Assembly: GCF_000001735.4 (NCBI RefSeq)
Contig: NC_003070.9
Span: 27,017,971 to 27,081,970 of the forward strand
Reading direction: 5' to 3'
Source of the DNA: Arabidopsis thaliana
Taxonomy: Eukaryota; Streptophyta; Magnoliopsida; Brassicales; Brassicaceae
DNA: 64,000 nucleotides
Below, in pieces: positions 11,259-23,855 of the stretch. The notes under the pieces were generated by a model that worked only from the letters and a program-made list of their open reading frames with translations, was not told the DNA's origin and did not search any database. Position numbers and translations under genes: made by a program. How positions within the stretch are numbered: position 1 is the first letter of the stretch; every line of letters starts with the position of its first letter.

Positions 11259-11291
11259 ATGATGATGATGGAGAATTCGAAATCAAAGTAA
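11259..11291 (+). promoter_or_regulatory. Leader uORF of the small-protein gene
   Basis: Four tandem ATG codons open a 10-codon frame (MMMMENSKSK, then TAA). A donor-like GTAAGC overlaps its end at 11287, so splicing there would alter or remove the stop. It lies in the expected 5' leader of the 99-aa gene. A regulatory role is inferred. Confidence 0.35.
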
Positions 11292-12146
11292 GCAATCATC
11301 GTCACTTCTTCGAATACCCCTACTCAAATCGAGAATCACCCAGAGGTAAGTTTAGCTTCTCCAGATCTCAACTTATATCTCTCTCTCTCTAGCGCGCAAT
11401 TGGAATTGAATTTTTGGGGGATCTTTCCTTTGATCGCACGAATTTGGTCACCAATTTGATGCATTTTAGCGGAATATTGTGTATCTAGGTTTAAATTTGG
11501 CGTTGAGGATACAAATTTCGCTATGTCGAGAGTTTAGTGTAGTATCTCAAGACTCTGAGCCCTAGCAGTCATTACTAAGAATCCAGGCTAAGTTAGAGAT
11601 GGTGTTTTTGTGGGGGAATCATAATTTATTCGCGTTAAATTCTTCTCTCAGTGAAATGTGATGATCCCTTCTCTAGTCTATAAAGCTTTTTGTCTAGATG
11701 TTGAACATATGAGTCTGGTTCTGATTGATGGTTTAGTAGCTATATCACTCATGATTGTTTCAGGTACTCCGATCGGTCGCATAGTGAACTTTGTCATGTT
11801 TTCTTTTTCTACTTGTATAGTGGTTAGTGAAAATTATCCTCAAGAAGAAAGTTTTCATCATCTTATTGATCCAGTGTCAGCTACCTGAAACGGGTCAGAT
11901 TTTGCTTATTATGCGGTCTATTTCGTGAGTAAAGGAATTTGCTTTAGTGATTTGGTGAACGCGCTTAGCTTAGTTCTTGTTCGTTTTTTCTCCCCTGTGA
12001 AGGCTCCTTTTAAGTTCTTTTTCCACAGAAATGACATCACTCGCAGTTGCTGAAACCTTTGGATTTTGTCAAAATGCAGGATTTCTAAAGAGAAAGTTTG
12101 CTTGTGACTGAAAACCCGCATACAAGATAATCACCGGGGCAAAAAA

Positions 12147-12446
12147 ATGAGTTTTGCATGCCTCGTGTGCCATAGTGTAGAGAGCCCATCCCACTCATTT
12201 AGAAGCTACTCTGTTTCTAGCTCAGACAACGAGGGAAGATGCTCTGTGATTGCAAGCTGCCTCACAAGGAAATCACTCATTCAAGCTGCAAGATCGAACC
12301 CTTTCCCTGCATCGTCATCAAAGGTAACCCCACAACCCAATTTCCAAGCAGGTGAAGGAGCCTCACCACGGTTAGTACGAAGCCGTGCAGTGAGAAGAGA
12401 CATTGTCAGAGACTGGAACTTCAACGAAATTGAGACAGAGCTTTGA
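12147..12446 (+). CDS. Small conserved plant protein of unknown function (99 aa)
   Basis: An uninterrupted 99-codon frame starting MSFACLVCHSVESPSHSFRS. I recognise it as a small plant-specific family (locus near At1g71865) of no known function. The N-terminal CLVCHS gives one CxxC pair, and the middle is Ser-rich. The C-terminus is basic with PRLVRSRAVRRDIVRDW. No signal peptide or membrane segment is visible. The transcript probably begins near 11230: strong donors occur at 11286 and 11350, and acceptors at about 11763 and 12080, so 5' leader introns are likely, but I cannot fix which are used. The codon pattern and the conserved ends make it a real gene despite its size. Confidence 0.75.
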   Translation: MSFACLVCHSVESPSHSFRSYSVSSSDNEGRCSVIASCLTRKSLIQAARSNPFPASSSKVTPQPNFQAGEGASPRLVRSRAVRRDIVRDWNFNEIETEL

Positions 12447-12711
12447 AATCAGATCTGACTCTTCTCTTAGGAATAGTATTAGTTTGTTCATCAACTGTTC
12501 TTTTGTACCTCGTGTTCAAAGTTTTGTATTTGGCTTAGAAGAATGCTTTTACAAACCAATAATCTAATATTTTCCTGGCCGTTTATTGAATTGTGGTATT
12601 ACAAATCAAGCACACGCTAAAGTGAGAGTAGTCAATAAACTTTGGAAAAGCAACAACAGATCGATCATTGCAATCGTTAAGGAAGAAGTGTTCACGTGAG
12701 ATGAGGAAGGA

Positions 12712-13068
12712 TTAGGTGAGGGAAGGCACGTGATAGTATTTGCCTTTACACAAGCACTTGTAGACGAGAGGGCAAGCCTCGGAGGCGGAGCACGTAGAAC
12801 TGATCACGACAAGCTTGCATGGTTTACATGGTCCACACGCATTCGAACAGTCAGGTATGCTTGATCCGCTCGCCTTATCTACAACCTCGCAAATCACAAT
12901 ACAACAAATAAAAGAACCAACCAAGATGTATATAACACATTCATTGTCTCTATTTATAAGCCATGTAATAGCCAAATAATACTTACAGTGAAAAAGATCC
13001 AACTGGAAAGTATCACTACTAACAAAAAGATGGAGAAGAAGAATCGCGATTAAAGATACCGATTTCAT
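12712..13068 (-). CDS. EPFL7: EPFL7, EPF-like secreted cysteine-rich peptide (2 exons, 82 aa)
   Basis: Minus-strand exons 13068-12987 and 12878-12712 (249 nt). The start at 13068 gives a textbook signal peptide (MKSVSLIAILLLHLFVSS). The frame continues upstream of this ATG without a plausible start. The donor is CACT/GTAAGT and the acceptor TTGTAG/ATAAGG. The mature part has eight cysteines in the EPF1/EPF2 arrangement, starting GSSIPDCSNACGPCKPC and ending KCLCKGKYYHVPS. Family members are apoplastic peptides perceived by ERECTA-family receptors and TMM to pattern stomata and organs. EPFL7's own role is poorly defined. It is closest to EPF2 in its C-terminal block. Gene prediction could easily miss it because each exon is short. 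Confidence 0.9.
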   Translation of the reverse strand: MKSVSLIAILLLHLFVSSDTFQLDLFHCKYYLAITWLINRDNECVIYILVGSFICCIVICEVVDKASGSSIPDCSNACGPCKPCKLVVISSTCSASEACPLVYKCLCKGKYYHVPSLT

Positions 13069-14485
13069 TCCGAAAAGATTGAAGGGTATTATTTTTAGAA
13101 ATATTCTTAGGTTCTCATACATAGAAAGGGTTTTGAACAAAAGAAAATGTGGTGAAGAGATATATAAGAGAGTGAGAGTAAAGATTGAAAGGGATTTTAA
13201 ATGAAACAGTGTTGGATTCACATGATCCATCTCTCTCTTTTCAAAGGCTTTCACATTCTTTGATCCTTTCTCATTAATTTGAATCTTGTTACTATTTTGT
13301 TTTATCTAATTTGGAATACTGATAGGCACAAGAATGTCCCATAATAAAACCCTATTCGAAAGGTACTTTTTAAAAATGAAGTAACAAAATCTCAGATGTC
13401 TCGTCATCATCAAGTCCTACATGCTATCAAGCGTGACCCTTTGAGACCTTGCTTTTAATGAAGTCCCCACTCTTGTTACAACCCAATATAATTCACTCTC
13501 ATTTACTACTCCATTCTTTCATATAAAATGTTTATAATTAAAAAAAAAATCATGTAGAATGAGATTTCTACATGAGAGTAAATTAGAATGAGATATCTTC
13601 AAGATTCGTGACTTGGTGACAAGGACAAGTTAAGAACTTGTAGAAGAACTGATAGAGTTCTCTTTATTTAGAGTGAACATAATATCAAATTAAAATTCTA
13701 ACCTTTGAAATATTACCATTCTTTGTCACTGTGTTATTCACCTAGTTCCAAGATTGATCTGAATTTGTAGCTCATGACACTTGGTTTACAACAAGTGGAT
13801 ATCTAAACCGGTCATTACAGATAAAGGTATGAATCGGATAGGTCCGTGTGAGACAAATTTTTATAATTCCATAGTTGAGACTTGAAGTGCCCGACAAAAA
13901 AAGAGTCCTTTGTATGGGAAAATCTGGCAAAGGCATGTCCTAAAGTTTTTTGGGAACATATGTGTCTATGTCGGGCTTTAAATCATTGCGATTTTAAATG
14001 CAAAAAAAAAGAATGTACTCTACAATAATGTACCCTTTCCTCATCATCTTTTTTGACCCAACTTAACATAATTTACACAAATAAGATCTTCTAAAAATTA
14101 CTTGCTGATTATGAAAACCACACTAGAAAGTGGAATAAATGACTATATGCATGCGCTCAATTGTGTTTGGCTTAATAATATAGTCAAAAAAGTTCTCTTA
14201 CAAGCTTTTATTACAGTCCTCTTTTTCACCATTTCTAGCAAAAAGCCAAATCCGATAATTTAACTATTTTTTAATCTTATTTTCAAGGACTAAAAATGAT
14301 TGAGCTTCCAAGATTTGTTTCAATTAGAAAAATTCACTTAAAAAAAAAACGAAACGGATACAAACAAAACATTGAACAAACGAGGTCAACACTCATCACT
14401 AATGAAGACAAAAACTAAAATAACCCTTCAAATAATAAGAATAAGTCGTCTCTCATGTTTTTGACCCCACAATTATCCAATTTTA
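13069..14485. other. Intergenic: EPFL7 upstream region and MATE 3' flank
   Basis: 1.4 kb, AT-rich. The part nearest EPFL7 includes a TATATAAG-like stretch at 13160-13168 in the likely promoter and leader. The remainder shows A/T runs and no coding frame I can support. Confidence 0.5.
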
Positions 14486-16925
14486 TTACAAAACATCACC
14501 CAACTTCTCATCATCCAACAATAACAATGAAGACTCTTCATCTTGTCCAACTTTCCTCATCTCCAAACTCGTCAGTCTCATTGCCTTCACGGCTTCCCCT
14601 TCCCAATCCGTCCTCGCCAAAACCGCATACAATATCGAAACCACGCAAGCCGCTTGAGCTGAAAGCAACCCAAACCACAACCCACTAAACCCAATTTTCA
14701 ACCAAAACGCTAGTCCAACTGCCACGGGAGTCCCAACGAAATAAAACGACCCGAGATTCACATGTGCCCCAACCGCAGGCCGACCTGTCCCTCTAAGAAT
14801 CCCGCAGCCCGTGGTCTGTGGACAATTCCCTAGCTCGCATAGCCCGACAATTGGCATAACCGAAGCAACCAAGACCTTGAGTGGCTCATAGCCAGTGAAT
14901 AGTCCAGCCCAACGCTCTTTTAGAATAACCGTCCAAGCCACATTCAATGCTCCTACTACAAACGCGCAAGCTAGAGCCACGTTCGCGGCTAGTCTGGCCT
15001 TGTAAGGTCTACCTGCACCGAGCTCGTTCCCAACCTGAGAAAATCAATGAAACCAAATCTTAAAAAAGTTATTGAAGCCAAACTTTTGTCACGTGTAAAG
15101 GAAAGATAAGGACATCAATGAGGTTGAACAGTATCATGAGATTGGCAACAATAAAATAGACCACACTTGACTACTCTCTTTTCAACCACTTTTTTATATA
15201 TTTTTATTTTTAGGTATGTTAACGTCCAATCACATACCACGGAGTGACCTATTAATGGAAGTTGATGTAACATTTTCCCATTACATTGCACGTTTTTTAT
15301 CATCTCTTTTCTTCTTTTCGAAAAAGCGTTAAGAAACTTATAAAGAAAAAAACAACAACTAGGAAACAAAGAGCCTTCTAAGAACTTCCCTTGAGTAAAT
15401 CCATAATTAGATACAAGAACAAAATTCAAAATTTTCTCGAACAAAATACTAATCACTAGGAAACAGAGAACCTTCTAAACACATAATAAGGTCCTCGAAA
15501 AACACACACAGAAAAAAGAACTTATGTCAATTACAAGAACAAAAGTTCATATCTTTCTTGAATAAAACATTCTTGCATCTACTGAAATGTTTTGGTACCT
15601 TCAAGTTCCAAGACTTTTGTCTTTTTAGTCTTTAATTTAATATAATTACTTCCACTCTTTCCAATATCAATCATAAACACCACATAATTCATTTTTAAAA
15701 AAAACGAAATTAATATTCAAAAGTTTCATGATTTTGAACCTTCAAATGCAAAACCCAAATCAACTTAGTCAAATAGTTTTCTAGACTTAAATCTTCACCA
15801 CTTAATCACTAATCATTAGTCTAATCATGACTCAAATCAACTTTGTAGCTTTGACTCAAATTTTGACCACTTAATCATCTTTAATTTAACTATAATTTTG
15901 ACCATTTACATTCACATAACAGAAAGTATAAAGATACATACCCGAGCAGAGACGCATCCAGCTAAAGCCATAGGAACCGTATACATAAGACTAGTAGTCT
16001 GAATCAAAATCCCAGTGGCAGCCACAGCAAGCTTAGGATTCTCCAAGTAACCACCCATCACAATCACAATCTCATACCACCACCATTCCAAACATATCCC
16101 CAAACAACTCGGAACCGCCACTCTCATCAACGGTCCCAACCCTCCAACCAACTCCATCACAGACGACGACTGAGCCACCACCGCCACCATCGTAGTAGAC
16201 CCACCATCACCATCACCACTCACTCTCTTCTGCAACATCCCACTAACCCAAACATAACCAACCAAAAGCACAACCATGATCAAATTCGTCACAACAGACG
16301 CAATAGCCACACCAGGAACACCCCAATGCTTCACCATCACAAGCCAATAATTCAATGGCACATGGAACGCCACTGCTGCTAGCGTACACCACATCATCGG
16401 TTTCGTCACTCGCTGCGACCTTAGATAAACACGTAACGGCTGAAGGAGAGTATTGGTCAAAAGATCAGGAAGCGCGTAGAGACAATATTCAGCCGCTGTA
16501 GCGGTTATCTCCGGGTTTTGACCCATGAAAAGCATGATGGGTCCAAGGTTGATCCAAAGGAGGCTTATGGGCAGAGAGGCCATTAAGAGAATCACGACCA
16601 TACGGTGAAGAGAGAGCGTGAGGAGATCCCAGTTTTTGCTACCGTAGGCTTGGCTACACACTGGCTCGAGACCCGAGGCGAGTCCAACCATAACAGAGTA
16701 TCCTGTGATGTTGGTGAATCCGATGGAGAGAGCTCCTCCGGCTAACTCGAGGCTACCGAGACGGCCGAGGAAGAGAACAGACACGACGGCGCGCACGTAG
16801 ACAAGACAGTTCATTGCTGTGATTGGTAAAACCATAGCCCAGAGCTCTTTTAGCTCTTCAATGACTTGAGGAAGAGTTGGGTTTTTATGGGAAGTGAAAT
16901 CATCTGACTGGATTTTGTCTTCCAT
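14486..16925 (-). CDS. DTX54: MATE-family transporter, DETOXIFICATION type (2 exons, 510 aa)
   Basis: Minus-strand exons 16925-15942 (984 nt) and 15034-14486 (549 nt), with a 907-nt intron in phase 0. The exon junction sits in the conserved [10 protein letters not shown] motif of plant MATE proteins: CGG ends exon 1 and GTT opens exon 2. Twelve hydrophobic segments are evident in two six-helix halves. Landmarks include [13 protein letters not shown] in helix 1, [14 protein letters not shown] and [14 protein letters not shown] proteins are H+-coupled exporters or vacuolar importers of metabolites or hormones. This member belongs to the plant clade with ADP1/ELS1-like proteins, so endomembrane location is likely, but its substrate is not known from sequence. 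The symbol is from memory and less certain than the family. Confidence 0.9.
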
Positions 16926-19900
16926 TGAAAATGGTGGATTTTTAGTTTACTGAGTTTTCTGAGATTCGACCAAATAGTAGTGAGCTGATAAACGGAGCTA
17001 GAGGAAGCTAGCCAAAAACAGAGCTTTAGAAAGCTCTGGATATTTTAAAGAAGAAGGAAAGCCATGGGAGGTGAAAAGTTGGGAGTTTTACGAGTGAAAC
17101 AGAGGAGGAGATGGGAAGACGTGAAACAGGGGAGCTAGAAAGGAAAGTGAAAGAGCAAAAAAGAAAGAAAGTAAAATTCGCAAAAAAATAAAAATCTGTT
17201 CGTTTGTCTCCTGAAAGTGAAAGGAGGAAAGCTGCATTAAATAGAGGCGAAAGAGTTAATATATGGTTTTAAATACTAATTCAAAATAAATAGACGTTTT
17301 AGTAGTATCGTTTTTTATATAATAAAAAAATATTTGTATTTAATTCTATAATTATTAATATTCTTTAGAGTTTTTTGTTTTTGTTTTTCTGTCATCATTC
17401 TTTAGAGTTTTTATTATAAGATCAAAATACTTTTTATAGTTGTTTTGCAAAAAAAATTTAGTTAGTGTGTATATATTTATTAAATACTTTTTATGCAAGA
17501 GTATGTAGTTTAATACAAAAAAGTTAAAAATATATAGTTTTGATTGTCATTATATCAAAAAATTAAAATAATTTAACGGTTTTCTGTCACCATTCATCAC
17601 GGTAACAAAATGCAAAAGATAAGAATTACAATCTTAAAAAGCGGCAAAAAGTGACAAAATTTGACCGTTCAAAATGGTTTTTAGCGGTTTATTGTGTCTT
17701 TTGCATCTTTAAACTAAATTTTTTAATTTCTTATGTTTTCACTTTATTTAAGTATTTGTTTTGTCACAATTACTCTAATTGTTTCAAAGTTATATAAAAG
17801 AAAAGTCTATTTGGATATGAAATTTTTATTAAAAGATATCAGTTTTCTCTAGATGCTTCAATTTTAAATTTGTGAAAGCATATATATAGAAACATTGATA
17901 ATGAACTTACATTTGATTTTATTTAGGTGTTGCCACATATGATTTTGTTATCTCTTGAGACGTTAACATTTGTATTGATTATTGATTATATGTACGTAGT
18001 TATGAACGGAATGATTAAGTTTCGACTTCTTGCCTTTTGTTTGGATATCCGATCAGTAATGAAGATACATATGTATATGTTATTATTATGTCTATATCTC
18101 ACAGCAACAAAAATCATAACCTCTAAACATTTTGTGGTGAACTGAATTATCAAATTAAAGAAAAATTATTTTATCGAAAGTTATCTAAACAGAGTCTAAC
18201 ACTATTCAATACCATTCAATCTTCTTCAATATTTACAATTTGGTTATTCATTTTTTTCTAACATTATAGATATTTGTTTTGTTAATCTTTTGAATATGTT
18301 TTTTTCGGTAAATTTGAATTTTAAAACATACATAATAACCCTAAAAAATAGTGTTCGAGTTCATATTCATTGTTAGTTTAATGGTGAACTAGTGATGAAG
18401 AGTCGTGGTTTTCATTGCAAAAGGATCGTGGATTATTTTTTTTGTACTTTGTAGATTACTCTCTCCATTTTCTTTATAAGGCTGCAAATGGTTGTCTTAA
18501 GATGAATAGTTGGAAAATATTAAGTTGGAAAAATTGAGTTGAGTATTATTCAACATGTTCCTCTACAAAAATGTAGTTGAATGAGTTGAATATTGTTGAA
18601 TTTGTTCAATTTTTCAGTTTTTAAAGTTGAATTGGTTGAATCATTTTTTCAACTCCTTTATCTCAAATGGTAAAAAATGAGATGAATGTTTATTTAACTT
18701 TTTCAACTTTTTCATTTTAATCATGAATTAAATTGCAATAAAAAGATTTTGAACTTTATTTTTTCCAACGCATGATATTTTCTTAAAGGCTTAAACTACT
18801 AAACCACTATAAATTAATTATTGTTTTGGATAAATATATTTACCTATATATATGGGGGCAATGGCAACTTTTACTGACAGCACCAAATGCATGAAACACT
18901 CAAGCCTTTGTATGTAATTAACACACTTATCAGAAGTCCATTGGGAACTGGACTATTAACATGAAATCTAGCTAAGACCCTGAGAGTTTTAATAGATGTG
19001 TAAGAGCCGACACGTGTGGGAGGCAAGAGATAGGTTGGACGTGCGCAGCCGCCTGACAAAATAAATAAGTGTGGTTCTGTTAAAAGTTGGACATTACAAA
19101 TCAGGTGTTGGGGATAGATCAAATTAATTTTTTACAAGTTGGGATACGGAAGAAAAAAAAAATCATTTTACAAGATGTTGGTTTTCAAAACAAAATTTAT
19201 TATTTTTATTAGTCACGAGGGGAATCTTTTTTTCGTCAGACAATTCTAAAATACGAATTCGTCAAATTTATTACATGTCTAAAACTAAAACACAGTTGAA
19301 TGTGAATGATTGAGACCATCACTATGTAGAATTAAATTGATTCTCCTAAGTAAGTATTTTAATAACTAGGCTTGAATGTGAATGATTGAGAATTAGAACT
19401 TCAAATTTCGTTTTGTTTTAAAATTTGAACAAAACCTTTAAACAATACGATACGACGCTGAAAATATGCCTCATAAGTCATAAGTCATCATCACTCATAA
19501 CAAATCAACACCAACTAAATTAGAAGTTAATCCATTACAGAATTATTTTGGATTAATAAAGACTTAAAAGGCAAAGAATGCACGTACGGCTACCCATAAA
19601 CCCAGTATAAGATAGTGACTGGTCCGATAATACGACACCAATCAATCTATTTCTTAAAACATCACTAACACTAGTATGTTTTTTGTTGGCTTTATAGGCA
19701 TTTGTTTATATTTCGGCTTGTCGATCACAAAACATAGAATCATTTAAACAAATCGACCAAAGCATGTGCCTTCCGAATCAACATAAATTATGTCGTTAGT
19801 GTCTCCTACGTCATAACCAAAGAGGTTGGTGTTGCCTCGTGGCCAATTCCAAGGGGCTAAAGTTCCACAATTTTACTGATATCATGTTAATAATATAATC

Positions 19901-20831
19901 CTTCAAAATCGATCAAATAATTTTTAAAAATGTTTTTGGCTCCTATCCTAAAATCATATAGATTTTTTCACCAAATTTTTAATTAAAATAAAATATTGTA
20001 GGTGTAATAAACAATGATTGACTATGTGTAGAGAAGAATCTTGGATAGGGATGGAGAAGGGAAATTGAAATTGGTCGTGTGAGTGTAATGTAGATTGTAT
20101 TACATAATCACATAAAGTTTTTACAAGGTTAAATTATATAGTTTATGTGTGGCTAATATGCGATAAACGAGTATTCTTTAGGAAATAGGCATATATTTAA
20201 TTTAAGTAAATGGCAGACAACACATTCTTTTTATTTAAAGCTATGCGTTTTATGAAAGTAGATTCCTATATTTTAGTACAATTTTATTCTCTAATCTAAT
20301 ATTCCTCATTTGTGATAGATTAGCTAAACTGTTTATCTGTAACAAAAAATAACTTTTTTTTGCTAAAAATCTTCTTTTGTTATATAAAGCAATGATGAAT
20401 TAGTGTAGTAGCCACCACGATGAATTCTATTCCGGATTGAAATTCCATAGACAAACAAATATGTTACGCGAGACTCATATACAAGATGATAAGGTTGATA
20501 TTGTTGTAATGTGGATCAAAGAAAAAAAATAGAGGATTTCAATGATTTCAAATATATAGCATAAATACAATTATATTCTACAAACGAAAAAATTATATAT
20601 AAAAATTGATTTAGTTTGTGCGAGATGAGATATTCAACATAGTAAAGCATTTGGACATAAACTTTCATTTATTTGTTTTCAAGCTAAACTTTTAAGATAC
20701 ATCCTCTAATTTTGAGAATATTATGAGTTTATGATATATTTATATATAGTTCTCTACTAAACAGTTCATATATGAACATAGGTGGTATACTTAAAAAACA
20801 TTTTTAATATATTCTGGTACCAGGAGAATAT

Positions 20832-20834
<3 letters not shown>

Positions 20835-20869
<35 letters not shown>
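20835..20869. repeat. (TA)n microsatellite
   Basis: An uninterrupted TA dinucleotide run of 35 bp. Confidence 0.95.
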
Positions 20870-20872
<3 letters not shown>

Positions 20873-21288
20873 TTACTAAAAATTTCCAAGAAATAAAACG
20901 TAATAAAATAATGTGACCCTATAAATAATACCATAGGATTTGAACGATCGGATTCAGCTCCATTATATGAGAAAGGTAAATGCCAAACTAGTTAGGTAAG
21001 GAATAGAATATATTTCATGATTATTGGAACACTTTAAAGAGTTAGTATCAAGCATAAATTCGATTAAGAAAAAACAAAAAAAATACAAACTTCGTACTCG
21101 TTGACACCTCCCTATCTAAAATGCGTTTATAGTTAAAATCAAACGAGTGTTGGGAACATAAAAAGTTATAATCAAACGAGTCAAACAAAAAAGAAAATAA
21201 ATAAATTCAAACGAGTCGTCAGGGCAACTCTTTGGAATTCGGTACTATCAATATCAAGTATATTTTTAAGTGTTACAAAAAAAACGAT

Positions 21289-21965
21289 ACAGTTTGGCTA
21301 TATATATTTTTCAAACAACTTCGAATCAAACAACACTATTTTCGAATAAATCATGTTGTTAAAAATCTGATTTTAAAAGTGTTTATTCTTTTATCTTCTC
21401 TCCATCGATTTACCTTTTCAACGCGAAAGATGGAGTTGGATCGAATCCAAACAAATAGCATAATTTGTATTATGTGATGATGGTGTAGCGTGTTTTACGT
21501 AGTCCGTTTAATATATCATACTGAGCCTTAATGGTATCCATTAAATAATACAGGCCCATTAATTAGTTTATCAATATTATGGGCTATAAGCCTATAATAC
21601 ACTTCTACAATCTACGTGTATTCTATTATTCTATACCACTCTCCATTTCTATTTGTAAACTCTTTTTCATTCATGCAATTAAATTTCAGATGAATTACAT
21701 TTTCAATGTACACATATATATTTATTTATTTTTTGTGGTAAAATGTTAAATTACACATACAGTTTGACTGTAGTATTTTAACTATTTTCCAAACAATTTC
21801 GAATCAATTATAGCTAAGTTTCATTTTATTGATAAATCTTATTGAAAACGGGGAAGATGGAGTTGGACCGAATCCAAACAAAGCACAGAAGAGGCATAAT
21901 GTGTTATGTAATGTGGTTTTGAGTGGCCCGTTTAATCTTATTATGGGCCTTAAATATCCAGTGTA
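21289..21965. repeat. Diverged local direct duplication
   Basis: Copy A (about 21289-21545) and copy B (about 21759-21965) align from ACAGTTTG to the end, offset about 450 bp. Shared blocks include CAAACAA(C/T)TTCGAATCAA and GATGGAGTTGGA(T/C)CGAAT with CCAAACAAA after it. Next come GCATAAT-TGT-TTATGTGATG (approximate), CCGTTTAAT and GGGCCTTAA or GAGCCTTAA. Indels are frequent, so the duplication is old. No coding potential seen. Confidence 0.7.
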
Positions 21966-23801
21966 ATTGTTTATTTAATTATTTTTGTCAAACCTCCAGA
22001 GTAATGTTTACCTATTTATTTGATAGAAAATATGTTTTTAAAAATAAAAATTCACAAAGTAACAATATGCATACAGTTAGTTTCAGATTTCTCCTTATCA
22101 TTATTATTTTGTCAGTCGAAGTATTAGGCATATAAAAAATAAACAGTAAAGTGGGGGAAAAAATGTGGGAGATGAATCGTTGACACATATTTGAAAAGTA
22201 GAGAGGGAACGTATATGCTAGAGTTTAGAAATATGTCTACTGAAAATATTTATTTGCTAACTATTTTTTTGAAAAGATTTACGGTTGAAAGACACAGAAG
22301 AAATGTCATTTGTCTACGAGAGAGTAAAATGCAAAATATCAATTTTAATTTGGTAGGGGTGATATGGAGAATGATGTATGAAGAGCTTTCAATTTCAACA
22401 ATCAACATAGAGGAGACAAATATTTTAGGGAGTTTTTGGTGGATGGCCTAAGAAGAGAACAGCCACAAGACATGTTCACATTAATGTACGTAGTCTTATT
22501 TGGGTTTGGGTCTCTTGGGAGAGAATCTGATGAGCAGTTAGGTACTTTTGACTATGACATATTCTTATTTTTTTTACATGAGCAAAAATTAAAATGGAAG
22601 CCAATAATTGTATCCCATTATGGTATTGTGTGTTACATGATTTCTTTGGAACTTTTCGAATCCACATTTTTACTTTTCAAATTCGAAAAATTCATTAGTC
22701 AGTTTCTTATATAGTGTTTTTCTGCATCTCCATTTTCTTCTTAATTTAAGTAGCTAGTTGTTCTAACATATTCCTAAAAAGAAAACAATTCTTAAACCTT
22801 TTGATCTATACTAGAAAAAAAATCATTTCACGATCTATGTCATGATGTATAAAAAGTACGTACGAAAATTCTTTATCTCGTACTTTTCCTAATATATGTC
22901 ATGATGCATCACTATTTCCAGAAATTAGGATAATATAACATATTATAAAATATATTGCTTCAAATAACTCTACTATCCCACAATCTTATCCCTTTTTTTT
23001 TCTTTTCGATTTTGCATATAAATGAAGCATATCATAAAGAAGTTAAAGGTTAGATTAGAGAGATTTTAAAAAATTTAAGAGATAAAACAGTTTTTTTTAA
23101 AAATAATTCAAATTGAAAATCACTTGAGCGGTGTAATTAGGAACTTCCATTTGTGATTTCATTATGTAGTAATCTTATTGCTAAACAGTCAGCATTTTAA
23201 GGAAAAAAAAATCGTTAGCCTAACATATACTTAAATGCGATATTTTGAGAATTGCCTTACTCTATTTTTGAACAGAAAGACGACATGTAATAATTATTTT
23301 CATACATATATTTGAACACTAGCACAGATAAATAATCATTTTAGCCATTCAAAATGTACAAAACAATAGTACATCATTAATCATTTAAAAATCATTCATT
23401 CGACTTTCAATTATATGCATTTTTTCATCTCAAGTTTATGTTTTATTCTGATTTTTAAACATGCTTGCTACTTGCTAGCTCCATTTACATTGGCATCATT
23501 TAAAGTTTTGTTTCCAGTCACTGAAAGAGACCATATTGGAAAAGGAAGAGAAGAATGCACATATTAAGTTGTCAACTAGGGTTTCGGGTTGTGTACATGC
23601 ATATAGTTCATAATTATGGTTCTTCAACATGTGCGAAGACTTTTAGTATTTTATTACATTACAAAAGTGGGTTAGTAGAAGTCAATAGACTCAATACCAC
23701 TTCAATTTAGTGGTGGATCTTGGTCACGCATGCGGCTGCTAAAGACAACCACAAGACTCTTGGGTTTCGTGAATATATATTTTCATTGATTTCAATGAAA
23801 C

Positions 23802-23805
<4 letters not shown>

Positions 23806-23851
<46 letters not shown>
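23806..23851. repeat. (AT)n microsatellite
   Basis: A 46-bp uninterrupted AT run, the longest in the window, followed by TTTATTTATT. The open frame across it is only an Ile-Tyr repeat artefact. Confidence 0.95.

Positions 23852-23855
<4 letters not shown>

Noticed and set aside
18871..19122. Minus-strand 83-codon frame in a slightly GC-richer patch
   Set aside because: No start context, domain or splice signals. The GC-richer patch contains a GACACGTGTG motif and looks more like regulatory DNA.
22191..22714. Two overlapping plus-strand frames of 86 and 92 codons
   Set aside because: AT-rich Ile/Phe/Lys composition, no similarity I recognise, and no shared splice structure joining them.
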